DNA from: Aphrocallistes beatrix
Lineage: Eukaryota; Porifera; Hexactinellida; Sceptrulophora; Aphrocallistidae
Assembly: GCA_963281255.1 (NCBI GenBank)
Contig: OY725488.1
Span: forward strand, 806,001-870,000
Length of the DNA stretch: 64,000 nucleotides
Direction of reading: 5' to 3'
Positions 12,903 to 25,500 of the stretch are shown piece by piece. Below the pieces are notes generated by a model. It ran no database searches. It was given only the letters and a program-made list of their open reading frames with translations, and was not told the DNA's origin. A program made the translations under genes and the position numbers. Within the stretch, counting starts at the first letter, position 1. Each line of letters begins with the position of its first letter.

Positions 12903-15047
12903 GAACCAAATTCGGAGTTCAGATGGTAATTGGGGAGAGCATTAGGTTTCGCTAAAAATGATACAGTTGAATTGGGAATAAACTCGATCATGATCAAGTT
13001 GGCGATTATATATTAAACACACTTTCATGCAAGAGGACTAGACCTGAAATCTCTCCCTTCCTCCGAGAATTCTAGAGAAATCGTGAAGTGTCAGTTTTAC
13101 ATAAATCATTTCACATACATCCCTTTGTAGCAAACAATCTTACAGGAAACCCTGTAATGAATGTAATGTGCATTTGTTAAATCTAGTCGATGTTATCTAT
13201 GAGAAATGAGAGAATCCGAATAATGGATTTAGTTAAATTGATGAAATATATCAACTAATAATTAGAAATAATCTGAATAGATTTCCAAAAGGAATGGACT
13301 TTTAAGAATAAATGTCTCAATATCAGTTGTTGTAATTTTCTTTCATTAAACGTAATTAAGTACAACGCTAACTAGACCTGATTTTGCCTTGACAGACTGG
13401 AAAATTTTACCCTCGGGAAATTTATCTTGATCATTAATTTTATAGACAAACTTATAAATTCAATTTACGTTTTTTCACATCTCAAATTCGCAAACAAATT
13501 TGTTGAGGGAATCAAGTTTATACTTTGTAGATGGAAAATGCAGGCAGACATGGGTTTGTGTAGTTGACTGGTTCTTGGAATTATAATCTAATTAGAAGAG
13601 ATGACCTTTTTAAACAAAAAATATAATTTTGTATTTTTAGTGAATTTTTAAAATGATTTCATAAGTCAACGACAGGACTGTTTTTAAGTGGCTGTTATGA
13701 ACAGGTGACTGCTGTATAGAGTTCCCGTTACAGTAAGTTCCACTCTACAACGATCTTATTCTATTATGTCGTATTTCATGTTCCCGTATCTACAGATCTT
13801 CGGTTTAGGCACAATGCTAACAAATTATCTGATTATAATAATCAGTTTGTCCATTTTTTGAGAAATAAAGCAATAAAAGTCAATTAATTTATCTAGACAG
13901 AAGTATTGATGGAAATGTAGATTCCCTACAATATCATTACTGGCAATGACCAAATCACAACTTTTGAGCTTCCAATTTTATAAGTATTATCGTGCTTCTT
14001 AACTGAACTATGAAGCCGATGAAGGCTGAGTGGATTACAACACTCAAAATATTGGTCCGTAACAACTCAATCAAAACGTTCAGATGAGTGAAATATTCTC
14101 TGGATTATTGAAAGAAACTTGTGTAGATAAAGTAGGTTAGGGACTTAGGAGAGGCAAATGAACAGTGTAGCAGATGCTGCCTTGTATCAGCAACTATCTC
14201 AGAGAGATTTGTTTGGGAAAACAGTTATTAATTCAAATATCGAACAAAAAAAACTATTCGGAAAAGTTGAAATCGAATTTTAGACTGAAGAATCATAATA
14301 TTAACTAATAATATGTTTTCTTAAACCTTTAAGAAAAAGATTGTCTAAATATTTTAATTCGGACGTAATATTTTAGCCATTGTAAAAAATAAATGCAATC
14401 AGTTCTAAAGGAATGCTTACTCCACAAATAGCTATGCTGCTCACATATATTTCTTTACAATGTACAAGTTAAATGTTACGATAGCTAATAATAAAATAGG
14501 TTTCATTGGTAGAGGTAAGTATTGAATTGGTACTACGCAATGTATAGAAAACTGATATATGTGTACATATATGGAAGAAATAGAAATGGAATGAATGATT
14601 CTTTCATAAATTAGTCTTCGCGCTTAGATGGCTTTTGAATAGATCTAATTGTCAAGTACAATTAAGTCATTGGAGATAACATAGTTATTCATGTTAATAT
14701 GACCTAACATTCAACAAGGACGGTAATAAACTCAAGATTCGACTGCTCTAAATAATTCCATATATGGTAAAAATTTAACAGTGAAAATCTACCGCCCACA
14801 AGCAAGACATAATTAAATGATCAGATTTCAGAATAATAAGATTTTAATGAGTTTTGCATTTAAATAATGCTCACTAGCTTGACGGATTACACAATTAGGA
14901 GAATTCTGCGTAGAAAGATGAGCCAATTAAATCTCAATTAGTGCAAGGATTAAGTGCTAGTTGTGGGGGTGACAAGCAGTGGAGCATTTAGGAAGGTGCA
15001 TATTAAAAAATGCAAAAAATAATGAAAGGTTTTGGGTTGATATCAAA
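12903..15047. other. AT-rich intergenic stretch
   Basis: No convincing exon, RNA gene or terminal inverted repeat was recognised. Long open frames are absent. Confidence 0.45.
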
Positions 15048-15490
15048 GCAAATTCACAAAGTTGTCTATAATTATCTCACAAATAGGATTTGTCTCAAAA
15101 TTGACTCAAATTTGTTAAACGTTATCTCAAAAATAGGATTTGTACCAAAGTTGATCTAATATAAGATTCGTCTCAAAGAATGGATTGCCCCAAAGTCGTC
15201 TCAAAGTTGTCTCAAAAATAATATTTGTCCCAAAGTTGAAGTTGTCTCAAATATGTATATAATTCGTCTTAAAGTTTTCTCAAAAATTCTAAAATATAGC
15301 ATTTGTCTCAAAGTTGTCTTAATGTTATCTCACATATAGGATTTGATTCAAAATTGACTCAAAGTTGTTCAATATTATCTTAATAATAGGATTTGTCCCA
15401 AAGCTGTCTATAATACAGGATTTATATCTGCTGAATTGTCTCGAAAATAAGATTTGTTCAAAAGTTGTCTCAAGTCGTCTCAAATACAGT
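15048..15490. repeat. Degenerate minisatellite (AGTTGTCTCAAAAATAGGAT type)
   Basis: About 440 bp of imperfect head-to-tail copies of a unit near AAAGTTGTCTCAAAAATAGG followed by ATTTGTCTC. Spacing is variable, roughly 30-55 bp, and some units are truncated. It ends just before CAGTGGAACGTCAGTTATCC, which resembles a pogo/Tigger element end, but no partner end was found. Confidence 0.75.
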
Positions 15491-17081
15491 GGAACGTCAG
15501 TTATCCGAAAAAGTAAGTTATCAAGTGTAAAAATCTAAAAAATAATTTGGGGAACCCAGGCTCCCTGGAACGAGTATTTTATAAGACTTCAATAGTATTA
15601 TAATTCCAAGGAAACTAGTACATGATTTTGCATTTGTACTTCTATGAAAACAATAGACTATTCTTTTCAACTGTTAATTGGAATAAGTGTTCACGAGTTC
15701 GTCATCCCTCTTCACGTAATTCTCTCAATACCTCCATTTGCTAATTAGAACCGATTGAGTACCGAATATTATAAATCGTATAATTATTCTGGATTGTAAG
15801 CCCTACCCTCGGTTAACCAAACTATTACGTACGTGTATTTAAAATTTGGAAATGATCCAATTGGACCAAGAGAATTGAAAGCATCAAAAACCCAAATCTC
15901 TTCTCGTCAGTGTTATTGTAAACCTTAGTGACTAGACTCTAGACTAGAGCATAGACCCAATTAAACTGCCAACGAATCCCCAGGTAATGCGGGATTGAGA
16001 AGGTTCAGAAACTGGTTTGGGTTGTGATTATAAAACAAAACCAAAAGTATCAAGAGAAATACAGCATCTTGGTGATTCTGGAATCATAATGCATAGGCCT
16101 GGATGTTTTCGAGCTGTCTACTTGACAGCTTATAACTGAAGTGGCCAATAAATCTCCTGTTCAACGGTCGCATGGAGAAAAATATTTTCTTCAAGCATTA
16201 CCCAAACAGGATATATGATAATACTAGTAGGATGTTTGTAGACTTGTATTCCATATACCAGTATGAGACAATATAGCATAGGAATTGAGTGTTAAATGCA
16301 TTGTAATGGAAAAGAGAATGAGTATATAATTTGTTAAACTTTTAGAGAAGTCCTTAGTCAAAATCAAAAGTACTACTGTAATCCTTTGTTGAAACAAATA
16401 ATCAATTATATAACAATAAAACATCAATAATCCCAAATAAATATTCCCTCTCGTCCATTGTTCATTGCTGGTATGGATTTAAGTTAAACAAGGCAAATAT
16501 ATTTGAAGTTTTCAAATAGTTTAATAATTACTTTGGACAAAAAGATTTTCAACAAATATTACAATTTCGACGAATCAATAAAAATTCAAAGAATTTCCTT
16601 CCAATGAATTTGCTGTGAAATTCTGTCTACTCCAACAATGTAATAATCAATCTTAATTGTATTTACAAATGTTATTCGCACGCTCATCACCTGATTCGTA
16701 ACCAAATATTCCTGCTTGAATCAGTGAAATTGAATTGCGAAATCGTAACTTTCACCATTCCGTATTTTAAGAAACTCCGTAGACTCTCATACTGAAAATG
16801 GACAATTTTACCAATATTCATTACATCTGTGTAGTACATTAACAGTGTTAAATCAATTGTAATAAACACTTATGAAAACTGATGCATGAATTGAGCATAA
16901 GAAGTTTTCAAGATCACGATACATTTATCGTTATTTAATTGAAATGGTGCCGAGAACACATTTCTGGGAACTAATAAATTAATTGGAGTCTTTCTGATAA
17001 TATACCGCACTGACATGGTACTGTAGAGATCACACAATAATATCCCAAAAAATATGGCGGTATCACAATATTAAACTATTA
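15491..17081. other. AT-rich stretch before SPOP
   Basis: No supported gene. A short open frame at 16224-16436 (minus) has low-complexity AT-driven composition and is not called. Confidence 0.4.
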
Positions 17082-17293
17082 TTTATTTAACTCCGACTCA
17101 GATTATCAGTTAAATCACAGAAAAACATCCACAAAATAATAGAAAGGAACTATGGCAATGTGTCATGAATAGTTGAAGAAGTTCAAAATCAATCATTGAG
17201 TATAATTGGTATGTAAGGAGGCTACGCAGTCAGATAATTACAAGGCACAACTGCCAGTGTGCGGATTAACAGGAATAATACGGAAATGGAGAG

Positions 17294-18403
17294 TCAGTTT
17301 ATAGCATTGGTTTTGTGTTTCTTCTTCGGAGGTCCGACAACGGGTGTGTGGGAAGTAGCTAGCGCTCGAAACACCTCACTGATGAGGTTGGGATGTGAAG
17401 ATATGAGAATCGACCAGTTGGGGCAGTCCATTACTTCAGCTGCGTGTCCATTAATAAATTCGATCGCTTTCGACTTGAGTTGGTCCGCACTGTGCAGGTC
17501 TGCAAGAATCAGAATATCAGCTGCGTTATCGCAAGTGAGATTCATGCACAACGACTCTTCGCACATAACTTTCAGCCTCTCTAGTGCGTACTTGTCAGCG
17601 GCAGCTAGCAGACGGTCTGCCATTTTGTCCAAGCAAGAGGAATTTCCTGTGTATACGAATTGCAGTAACTCTGTAAGAACCTCTGCGTCTACGTCATCAA
17701 TGCTGACACACCCAGTCTCACTCTCCTCCATCTTGTGCTCGAACATCGCTTTAAAGACAGGAGATCTGGAAGCTAGGATTGCCTTGTGCGCGCGGAATTT
17801 CTGGCCATTCGCTTCGAGATAAACATCGTGAAAGATCGGATCATCAATTAGTGTGCCGAAATCTTGTGTGATAGTGCAGGGAGGAATGACGAGCTTAGCC
17901 ATTGAGTTCTGACTGCAGGTTGTCACCGCATCTGAGACAACGTTCACTTCACAGTATATGGTCAGTTTGTCTATCGGCAGTAGTCCATTCGCCTCGTCCA
18001 TGAGAAAATCTCTTCTGATGAATTTCTTAAAACCCCAGTCCTTCCCTTGCACGAATCTGTAAGCTCTCTGGCTCTCCATTGCTTTCCTCTCTTCTCGCTT
18101 GTGGTTCAAAATAGAAAACTTAAATTTCGCTCGGACTTCTCCTTTGTTTCCTGATAACAAGAGAAGGTAGACTGAGAGGTAGTCTTTGCTATCTTCATCT
18201 AATCCTTTGGGGTTTACTCTCAGACACCATTTCAAGGGATCGTCTTGAGAAGAAGAAAAAGTAGAACTCTTCAGAGACTCACCCATGTCCTCCCGGCAAT
18301 AACTGAAATTTTCGATCGTCCAAATGTACGAAAATTTGTTCACTCTAACCTGTGTCAGACACCAATTGTCTACAACGCTCTTAGACCCCATTATAGGCAG
18401 CAT
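17294..18403 (-). CDS. SPOP: SPOP, MATH-BTB adaptor of CUL3 ubiquitin ligase
   Basis: The 369-residue protein follows human SPOP (374) end to end. The N-terminal MATH domain (about 20-155) contains [38 protein letters not shown] and [20 protein letters not shown], including the aromatic groove that holds Ser-rich degrons. A BTB domain follows (about 185-290: [35 protein letters not shown]), then the 3-box/BACK helices ([14 protein letters not shown]) and a basic nuclear signal PPKKKHK near the C-terminus. It recruits substrates to cullin-3 for ubiquitination in nuclear bodies. It is one coding exon. The first ATG in frame is at 18401-18403; a second ATG is at 18389-18391. A TTTACAG acceptor-like site just upstream allows a 5' UTR exon. 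A polyadenylation signal lies at 17082-17087. Confidence 0.95.
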   Translation of the reverse strand: MLPIMGSKSVVDNWCLTQVRVNKFSYIWTIENFSYCREDMGESLKSSTFSSSQDDPLKWCLRVNPKGLDEDSKDYLSVYLLLLSGNKGEVRAKFKFSILNHKREERKAMESQRAYRFVQGKDWGFKKFIRRDFLMDEANGLLPIDKLTIYCEVNVVSDAVTTCSQNSMAKLVIPPCTITQDFGTLIDDPIFHDVYLEANGQKFRAHKAILASRSPVFKAMFEHKMEESETGCVSIDDVDAEVLTELLQFVYTGNSSCLDKMADRLLAAADKYALERLKVMCEESLCMNLTCDNAADILILADLHSADQLKSKAIEFINGHAAEVMDCPNWSILISSHPNLISEVFRALATSHTPVVGPPKKKHKTNAIN

Positions 18404-18429
18404 AAGCAGTGATGAGGAATATTCCAACG

Positions 18430-19055
18430 AACAATCTGTAAACCTAATTATCCAGAAGAAAATAAATATTAATACAGATAGATAGATTTAGGCTGTTACT
18501 CAGACTTTGTCCAGTATCAAGTGGCAAAACAAATGTTCGAATTTAGATACCTAAATTTAAGGGACATTAATCTAAAATAGGTTACGTATTTCGGCAATGG
18601 AGATTGGTTTAAAATCGAATCGAAAGAGCCACACAAATAAATGAAAGTGGTTGGAGAAGGGTTTTCTAGAAATGTTGGCCTAATAATATTAATAGAACTT
18701 AATTGTGGCTGTGCACGTATATTCCTGGTTAATCAACGTGCAAATCTTTCCAGGTAAATCCATTCAGTTAGCAAAAGTATAGAGCTTGTGAAAAAAAGTA
18801 AATTTGAAAACCAATTTATTACAAATTAAAGTTAGATTTTTTCAAGAAGTCATTTTTAAGTGAAATACACTAGTTTAGCTATCGAGATCTCATTTCTACC
18901 CTTACGTAAACCCAATTTGATAGTAAAAGGTGTTGAAATATATATATATATATACTATATATACTACGTAAATTAAATATCTACTTGCAAGTCAAAAGAA
19001 AATTAATGACATGACAAATTTCCATATTGATGACAGCCAGACATTCCCTAAAATC
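18430..19055. other. SPOP-ABHD3 intergenic region
   Basis: AT-rich, with a (TA)n run near 18940-18965. A TTTATT at 18815-18820 (AATAAA on minus) can serve the upstream-lying hydrolase gene. No gene was seen. Confidence 0.4.
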
Positions 19056-20174
19056 TTAAGATTCGCTGTACATAATGAGAGCATGCAATAGTTCTTTAAG
19101 CAGCCGATTCAAATAGTAAGATTTTGAAGGAATAGTCCCCTCTTGGAACCCCACATGTCCACCTGCTTCAGTAACGATTAGGAGTGAGTTTGAGGAGAAG
19201 AATTCTCCAACTGGTACGCTAGTCCATGGTACAAAAGGGTCATCTCTGGTGTTCAGACAAATGAATGGAATCTTGATATTCTTCAACCTCCCAATCGGGC
19301 TTGCTTCGTTATAATAATCTTCAATACTTGAGTATCCGTACATTGGCACAATTACGCTAGAATCAAAATCAGATATTACTTTCAAGCCCTCAAGCTCCAA
19401 CTTGGTCACACCTGTGACTCGATTTATGAGCTCATAGTTTATGCATGCGAATTTCATCAAATTGCCAGTTATTTTCCTGTTGTAGAAAACCCTAGACAGG
19501 AAACTTTTTTCGAGAGCATTTTGTGTCTGAAAACAATCCCAAGGCATACAAATCGACATCGCACATAAAACCTTACTCTCATTCCCAACATCAGAAAGAT
19601 ACTTTGTAAGGATCATCCCGCCAAGCGACACCCCGAGGGCGATTATTTTGCTGTGGGGATGTCTGTTTGTGATACAGTCAAGCAGAGTTGATAGAGGATT
19701 TGTTTCCACAGCACTATAAATTTTATCGCCTATGATTTTCTCTCCTCTCGACCCGCGGTGGTTACAAACAACCACTTGAAAACCTTGTTGAATCGCACAG
19801 GAGCAAATCTCTTCTACATAAGGACTTCGTGAATTGGCGGTAATACCGGGGATCAGGACCAACACGGCATTGTTCCCAACTTGAGGTTGTGGGAACCAGT
19901 CTACTATGAAGTTCCCACCATCAGTAGTGTACAGCTCCTCTTGCTTCGAAGCTAGATTCAGTCTCTTCTGTATGAAGTGTCTCAGAATCGTAGTGGCATG
20001 TCCAGTAGGCGCCCACCATGTCGGAAAGTAGTAGGAATTCAGGATCGGACAAGTTGAAAGGATAAATCTTTCGAAGCTAGAATTTTCTTTCGAGAAAACC
20101 TTCGGCTTAGCAGCTTTTGTTTTGTAGTAGAAGATAAAAATGCCAATTGAAATTATACCAAGGACAGTCAACAT
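19056..20174 (-). CDS. ABHD1/ABHD3-type membrane alpha/beta hydrolase
   Basis: A 372-residue protein with an N-terminal hydrophobic anchor (LGIISIGIFIFYY, residues about 4-17) and then an alpha/beta-hydrolase fold. The landmarks are PTWWAPTGHATT (family signature), VLVLIPGITANSRSPYV (oxyanion strand-loop), VCNHRGSRG, nucleophile elbow GVSLGG, acid NTRDDPFVP and catalytic His in EAGGHVGF. This matches the ABHD1/2/3/15 group (yeast YMR210w/EHT1-like), best the ABHD1/3 branch. ABHD3 in mammals removes medium-chain and oxidised acyl groups from phosphatidylcholine; the same role here is inferred. Single coding exon, ATG at 20172-20174. The catalytic triad is complete. Confidence 0.88.
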   Translation of the reverse strand: MLTVLGIISIGIFIFYYKTKAAKPKVFSKENSSFERFILSTCPILNSYYFPTWWAPTGHATTILRHFIQKRLNLASKQEELYTTDGGNFIVDWFPQPQVGNNAVLVLIPGITANSRSPYVEEICSCAIQQGFQVVVCNHRGSRGEKIIGDKIYSAVETNPLSTLLDCITNRHPHSKIIALGVSLGGMILTKYLSDVGNESKVLCAMSICMPWDCFQTQNALEKSFLSRVFYNRKITGNLMKFACINYELINRVTGVTKLELEGLKVISDFDSSVIVPMYGYSSIEDYYNEASPIGRLKNIKIPFICLNTRDDPFVPWTSVPVGEFFSSNSLLIVTEAGGHVGFQEGTIPSKSYYLNRLLKELLHALIMYSES

Positions 20175-20239
20175 CGCTAAATTCTAATTTTAAAAAAGTA
20201 ATTTATTAAAAATAAGAATATTTATCTGAGAGTATTAAG

Positions 20240-20360
20240 CAAGGTTGCAACCGAATAGTTCAATACTCAGTTAGACCAAATATTATTTGGCGAATAGTTG
20301 ATATTCGGTTAGGGAACTATTCATGAATACTGATATTAGGTAAAATCGGTTTCAACCTTG
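20240..20360. mobile_element. hAT-type MITE, 121 bp
   Basis: Left end CAAGGTTGCAACCGA and right end TCGGTTTCAACCTTG form an imperfect terminal inverted repeat. The perfect 8-bp target duplication GTATTAAG flanks it (20232-20239 and 20361-20368). It lies in the 256-bp gap between the hydrolase and LYRM7 genes. Confidence 0.85.
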
Positions 20361-20430
20361 GTATTAAGTAATTTATAATAGAATTGTTTTGATGAATTGC
20401 TGCTAAGTAAATGCAGTAAACGTAATGGAA

Positions 20431-20772
20431 TTATTTAAACGGTTTATTACACTCTCCAGGTGCTAAGACTGGCATCTCCATACTCGATCTCACATGTTCA
20501 TCTCGAACCTTCACAATACATCTCCCATCGTCTTTAACTTCAGCCTGGATCACAGATTCTCTCAGATACTGCTCTGCATCACGCCCGGTGCGTAAATGTT
20601 CTTGAATAGAAATGGGATCTAAATCTGCTTTGTTTTTCTTAAATTCATTTCTGATCTTATCATGAGCGAAATCAATAGCTCTCTCGTCTCCTTCAAAAGT
20701 TATCTCTGCAGTTCTAAATAACTGTCTAAACAGACTTAGAACTAACGTCTTGTTGCTAGCACTTTTAAACAT
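20431..20772 (-). CDS. LYRM7: LYRM7/MZM1-like complex III assembly factor
   Basis: A 113-residue LYR-family protein. The N-terminal LYR-type motif reads LSLFRQLFRTAEITF. It is followed by a family-typical stretch RAIDFAHDKIRNEFKKNK, a conserved Phe and Arg, then GRDAEQYLRESVIQAEVKD. Human LYRM7 has the same order (KINEEFKNNK, then LLRTSVIQG) and similar length. LYRM7/MZM1 is a mitochondrial matrix chaperone that stabilises the Rieske Fe-S protein before insertion into complex III; LYR proteins also contact the Fe-S transfer machinery. Single coding exon, ATG at 20770-20772. The alternative, another LYRM paralogue, is less likely given the C-terminal match. Confidence 0.85.
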   Translation of the reverse strand: MFKSASNKTLVLSLFRQLFRTAEITFEGDERAIDFAHDKIRNEFKKNKADLDPISIQEHLRTGRDAEQYLRESVIQAEVKDDGRCIVKVRDEHVRSSMEMPVLAPGECNKPFK

Positions 20773-21810
20773 ACGTATATCTTAAATTAGAAATGAACCA
20801 TAAATAAAAATCCAAGATTAATTAAGGGAGGTATTTAATCGAATCTCTTGGGTGAACAGATATTATGCCACTTGAAGTAGATTTTATATTTTCACCATTT
20901 AAAAGGTGGTACACGTAGTTAATTACAAAAATATCTTAATAGATTAGACAGTCAGATTGCCTTAACATGGACAAATATTCCGGACGACGGAACGAATGCA
21001 GCTCCAGACGAAGACGACAGTTAACCAATGTGATAAAACTAAAAAACACATATCATATGCTATTACAGCATGAAATATTAATGTTGGAGTTTACAAATGC
21101 GAAAATTTTGCGTAACGCTACTACGTATATTTATGCGATAGCAATATTAGTGAGTTGAAGAGTCAGTTTTCATCTTCAGATGTCATACAACGCAGCTATT
21201 TGTGGATGAGTAGGTATTTTCTATAAATCAATCGTATAATATAATCCAGTTTTGATTTGTCAACAACAATTATAGTAAAGATGATCTAGCTCAATGCCAC
21301 CTTCGTGCAAGTATAATGTGGATATAAGCTAGATTCAAGTATTTTGTGGATCCTAAGCTAGACTCAAGTATTTTGTGGATATAAGCTAGACGCATTACTG
21401 ATCAAGTAATCATGTCCAGTGGCAAAATAGATCTGAACAGGTTTAAAATATTTTGCGAAAGCAAGTCGTAACCATCACATCTACACACGAATAACGATAC
21501 ATAATGTTTCGGAATGTGTGTTAATTAATTCTTGCAATAGATCAGGAATTTGACTACATCTCATTGGGTACGTGTGCGTTTGAGTCACATAATCATAAAT
21601 GTTCGTGCATAAATGTTGTGCAAAATCCCTAAAAGAGTATATGTATGCTTTATTAAGGGTGTGACCGATTCACAATCATGTTTTGTCACAAACTGAGGTC
21701 ACTGCACATTTTAAAGAATATTAATGAAATACTTTGAAGTTTAGAATTTGAATTAACAGAATATTCATTTTGTGTGAATTTATTTCGTGTCTAATTGTTA
21801 CGATTCTATA
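20773..21810. other. AT-rich stretch without a supported gene
   Basis: It contains a 63-codon open frame at 20967-21158 (plus) starting MDKYSGRRNECSSRRRRQ. It lacks recognisable homology and is not called. Near 21310-21390 a short direct repeat (AAGCTAGACTCAAGTATTTT then GTGGAT) occurs about three times. Confidence 0.4.
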
Positions 21811-21891
21811 CAGGGTGTCTCAAAAGGTCTTTCCGGTTGTACAATTAATAATTAATAATAAAACCGGAAACAACTTTTGAGACACCTGCAG
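21811..21891. mobile_element. Small Tc1/mariner-like MITE, 81 bp
   Basis: CAGGGTGTCTCAAAAG and CTTTTGAGACACCTGCAG form terminal inverted repeats. A further complementary inner part (CCGGTTG / CAACC-like) makes the whole unit a hairpin. TA dinucleotides flank both ends, as expected for Tc1/mariner target duplications. Confidence 0.6.
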
Positions 21892-22179
21892 TATGCCTGT
21901 TTAAATGCATACGATACGTTTGCATATACTAGATGAGAAAATCGCTAAAATTTCTAAAATTAACATTTGGCACCTCTGATACAAGATGATTATCAACTAT
22001 GCTAATTAGGTTAATTATAAGCAACACCAATTTAAATGGCTGCTGATATCATATAACCATCTGGTACAAGTCAGGATTTTAAATTTAGGTTGCAGTTTAG
22101 CTTGCACTTTAAGTATGATTAATATGTAAATATCATTTAGCATGAAGATTAATAAACTTTGTCCAGACGAATAAGCAGG

Positions 22180-22380
22180 TAGTTAGCAGTGCTCGACAAA
22201 TCTGGTGGTTGATGGCGATAGCGACCAAAATGTAACGATAAGCCACCAAATTCCTGAGCGTGGTGGCTAACGATACCACCAAAAGTACTGGTCTATCTAT
22301 GTAGCGTATTTAGAATTTGGTGGCTATTAGCCACCAGAAAAAGTAAAATGGTGGTTTAGATAGCCACCACAAAATTATAT
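22180..22380. repeat. GGTGGCTA/TAGCCACC-rich repeat
   Basis: Several alternating copies of GGTGGCTAN and TAGCCACC over 200 bp, starting at CAGTGCTCGACAAATC, which looks like a hAT-type left end. No matching right end or target duplication was found, so this may be a truncated element. Confidence 0.4.
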
Positions 22381-22591
22381 ATATGACAGAGCAAAATAAT
22401 TTAAAAACAGACATATAATATATACTGATACATTCATGCCAGAATTATGTACATGTCCAATATTAGCTAATATTAGCTAAATAAACAGTTAGGAAGAGGG
22501 GTTCAAACAAAGAGTAATAAAAATAGATGCAAAATACTCTAGCAGAGGGAAACAAATACTTAATCAGTCAAGAGTAAAATAAAACAGTAAA

Positions 22592-25500
22592 TTAGGAATC
22601 CGGACTAACTTTGGTAACTTCAAAACTTGCATTAACATAGGTCCCCTCCTCGTGATTACTCTCTACTTTAATTTCATCTTCAACTTTCCTTGAAATTGGA
22701 TAAATGCGTAAAATAAAGAGAAGCACGATAGTGGCAATTACAGCCAATAACACGAGTAGCACAACTCCGCCTACTACTCCACCAACAATACTGCTCGTCT
22801 CCTGCTGTGTTCCTTTGACAGCTAGTTGTGAAAAATCGAACGTCTCGCATCGTACCCCAATGTAAGCAGGAGGACAGCTGCAAGTGGGTCCAAGAGAAAT
22901 ACTCGTCATACAGGTACCGCCATTCAGACAGAAACCTGTTTCGCAGGGTACTGCAGTTGCTAAGGAGATAATATGTATCGTTAATCAACATGAAGTTAAA
23001 GTATTAGCGATGGGGAAGTCCTGTTTCCAGTGCTCCATTACAAAGTTAGGAAATCTACTCAAGTTTATTTGAGCCCTAATATTTTTTAAAATGTTGTGTC
23101 AACATCCCTACAGTGCATCATAATGAGCTACTAGACCGAGAGTTCTTGTATACTTGCCTGCATTGATGATTATTAGCTAAACATAATTGACTATCTACTC
23201 GGTCTGGCTTCATAAGAACTTTTTGATTGCGGAATCATATAATAATTAAAATATTTGTCTTATCTAAATACTATATTACTGATTCATAATCTGATGGATC
23301 ACGCTGTTACAAATTCAGACATACGATAAAGAGAAGAAAGAAAGAGCGGAGTGAGACACTTGTGTACAAGATTTGTGAGACAGTTGTGTACAGAGACAGT
23401 TGTGTACAAGCATTAGAGAGACAGTTGTGTACAAGAATTAGAAAGCTACGTAGTTGTAGACAGCCCTAATAATATCAGTGGTTCTCTAACTAGGGTACTA
23501 GAGGTACGCCAGTGTAACGTAGGGTATTTGGGTACAGAATTAACCGCTACCTGTGAATATGAGTTTAAAAAATATTCCTACCTTTTTTTTTGTTTTTAAA
23601 CAACACAGATTTTTATGTGTTCAGAAACCAAAGAAGTAGATAAATACAGTTCACGATTCAACTCATATTCACAGGTAGCGGTTAATTATGTACCCAAATA
23701 CCCTACGTTACACTGGCGTACCTCTAGTACCCTAGTTAAAGAACCACTGATATTATTAGGGCTGTCTACAACTACGTATCTTTCTAATGCTTGTACACAA
23801 CTGTCTCTGTACACAAGTGTCATACTCCCGTATGTATTTGCATGTTCTGTCTGTAGATATTTTATATGGCATATCCTATGCTGCACAAAATGCAAAATAA
23901 AATTGACAAAGTATTGTGATGCAGCTGATAATTAAAAAAGGAATATCACAAATATTTATTCAGTATTACGTGTTCAAAGTCTGCTTCTGGGCTTATCAAC
24001 TTGATGTTGGGTCTAACAGCGTTTTAAATAATAAAACCAGACCACGATACAAGATTGTGAAATAAGTGTTTTGATTGCCAATAAAGATGGACAATATTAC
24101 TACTAGTTTGGAGGTGGCAGTTATGCAACATTTAGTGGATTATGAGGCACTATGAAATAAGAGCTTTGTATCCATAAGTTAAAACTACTGGTAATCGTTT
24201 AGGTTGGTTGCTTGAATTCGTACATAGAGTGTGATAATAGGTCAGACTAACCTGTTATAGTTGTGGGTGGTATTGTTTGAGGTGGAATGAATTCACACGT
24301 CACATTATCTCTGAGCATATATCCATTAGCACAGCCACAGCTGAAACTGTCCCCATTGGAAGATGGAATACAAAAATGTGAGCACCCACCGTTATTCCTC
24401 AAGCAGCTTAAATATCCCAAACCTAAAATAATAATGATAATTTAAGATTTCAGACTGTATCAATAAATATTATGTGAGTTTTGAAGGCATCTTATGCCAG
24501 GATTAACTTGCAGTACTTAAAGTGTTCGTAGATACGAAACTAGTTGCAAAGCTATTTGCACAATAATTTTAGAAAAACATTGTACCATTCACAATGTAAT
24601 TCACTCACCTGATTGATAGAAAGATACACGGAGATCCAACGCATCTACGCTAACAATGTTTGTATTAAGGCCAGCTGTTATAGTAAACGGAATAACATCA
24701 CCTCCTGTTTGTTTGTTCATTTGCAAAATGGATTTCGAATTCACTGGCAACCACACTATCCGGCTACCGATTATATGGATAAAGAAAGTGAAATTGTTAT
24801 TGCTATTAGCGTCCGGGAGGACTGGGTATGATACAAAGAAACAGTCGGTGATGTTATAGATGGAACAAGATTGGAAGAATCCCTGTCGCCTTCCTCCCCA
24901 ATAGACGCGATCTTCTTGCAGATCCACAGCTAGTGAAAATATTGGGTATCCAACAGAAAGACTGAAGAGTTGTGTTCTTGAGGAGTTTACCTATGAGAAA
25001 ATACAATTAGTAGAATAGGGAGCAATACATTAGGTCAAATTTCATATTGTGGATAAATCGAATTTTGTACATCAACATTTGGCAATGGATCATGGGGACA
25101 AGTTCGATCTATAGACAATATCCAGAACAGCTGTTCGATTGACCAATAATGACGCAACATGTTCCTGTGGCAACGAAGGGTTTTAATTAACTTAATAATT
25201 ATTAAGATAAATTTTGGTGATATTCTGACCTGTTTTAAGCACATTTTAAAGCCTTATTAATTAATGTATGATTTTCAGAGAAAATCAAGGTGGGGACGTC
25301 TACCTCGAAAACCGTTATGTTTAAGCATTCAAATGTATTTGATAGGTAATAGCATGCAACTTTCTATTAATACATTTCAAAGAAGGTTTTCAATATATGG
25401 TGCAATTTATCAGATATGATTCATAAAATTATTGCACCATATCTCGAAAACCTTAGGGTCTGATGTTACAAAATGTATTCGGAGATAATAGAAAGGAGCA

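Noticed and set aside
15489-15525. pogo/Tigger-like end CAGTGGAACGTCAGTTATCC
   Set aside because: No complementary end or TA duplication partner was found nearby.
18404-18427. Extra N-terminal residues of SPOP
   Set aside because: The frame opens with TTG. The first ATG is at 18401-18403.
20967-21158. 63-codon frame with an Arg-rich start (plus strand)
   Set aside because: No homology, no paralogue, and the composition becomes AT-driven after the first third.
23615-23935. Frames on both strands around 23.6-23.9 kb
   Set aside because: They fall in the arm of a large inverted repeat.
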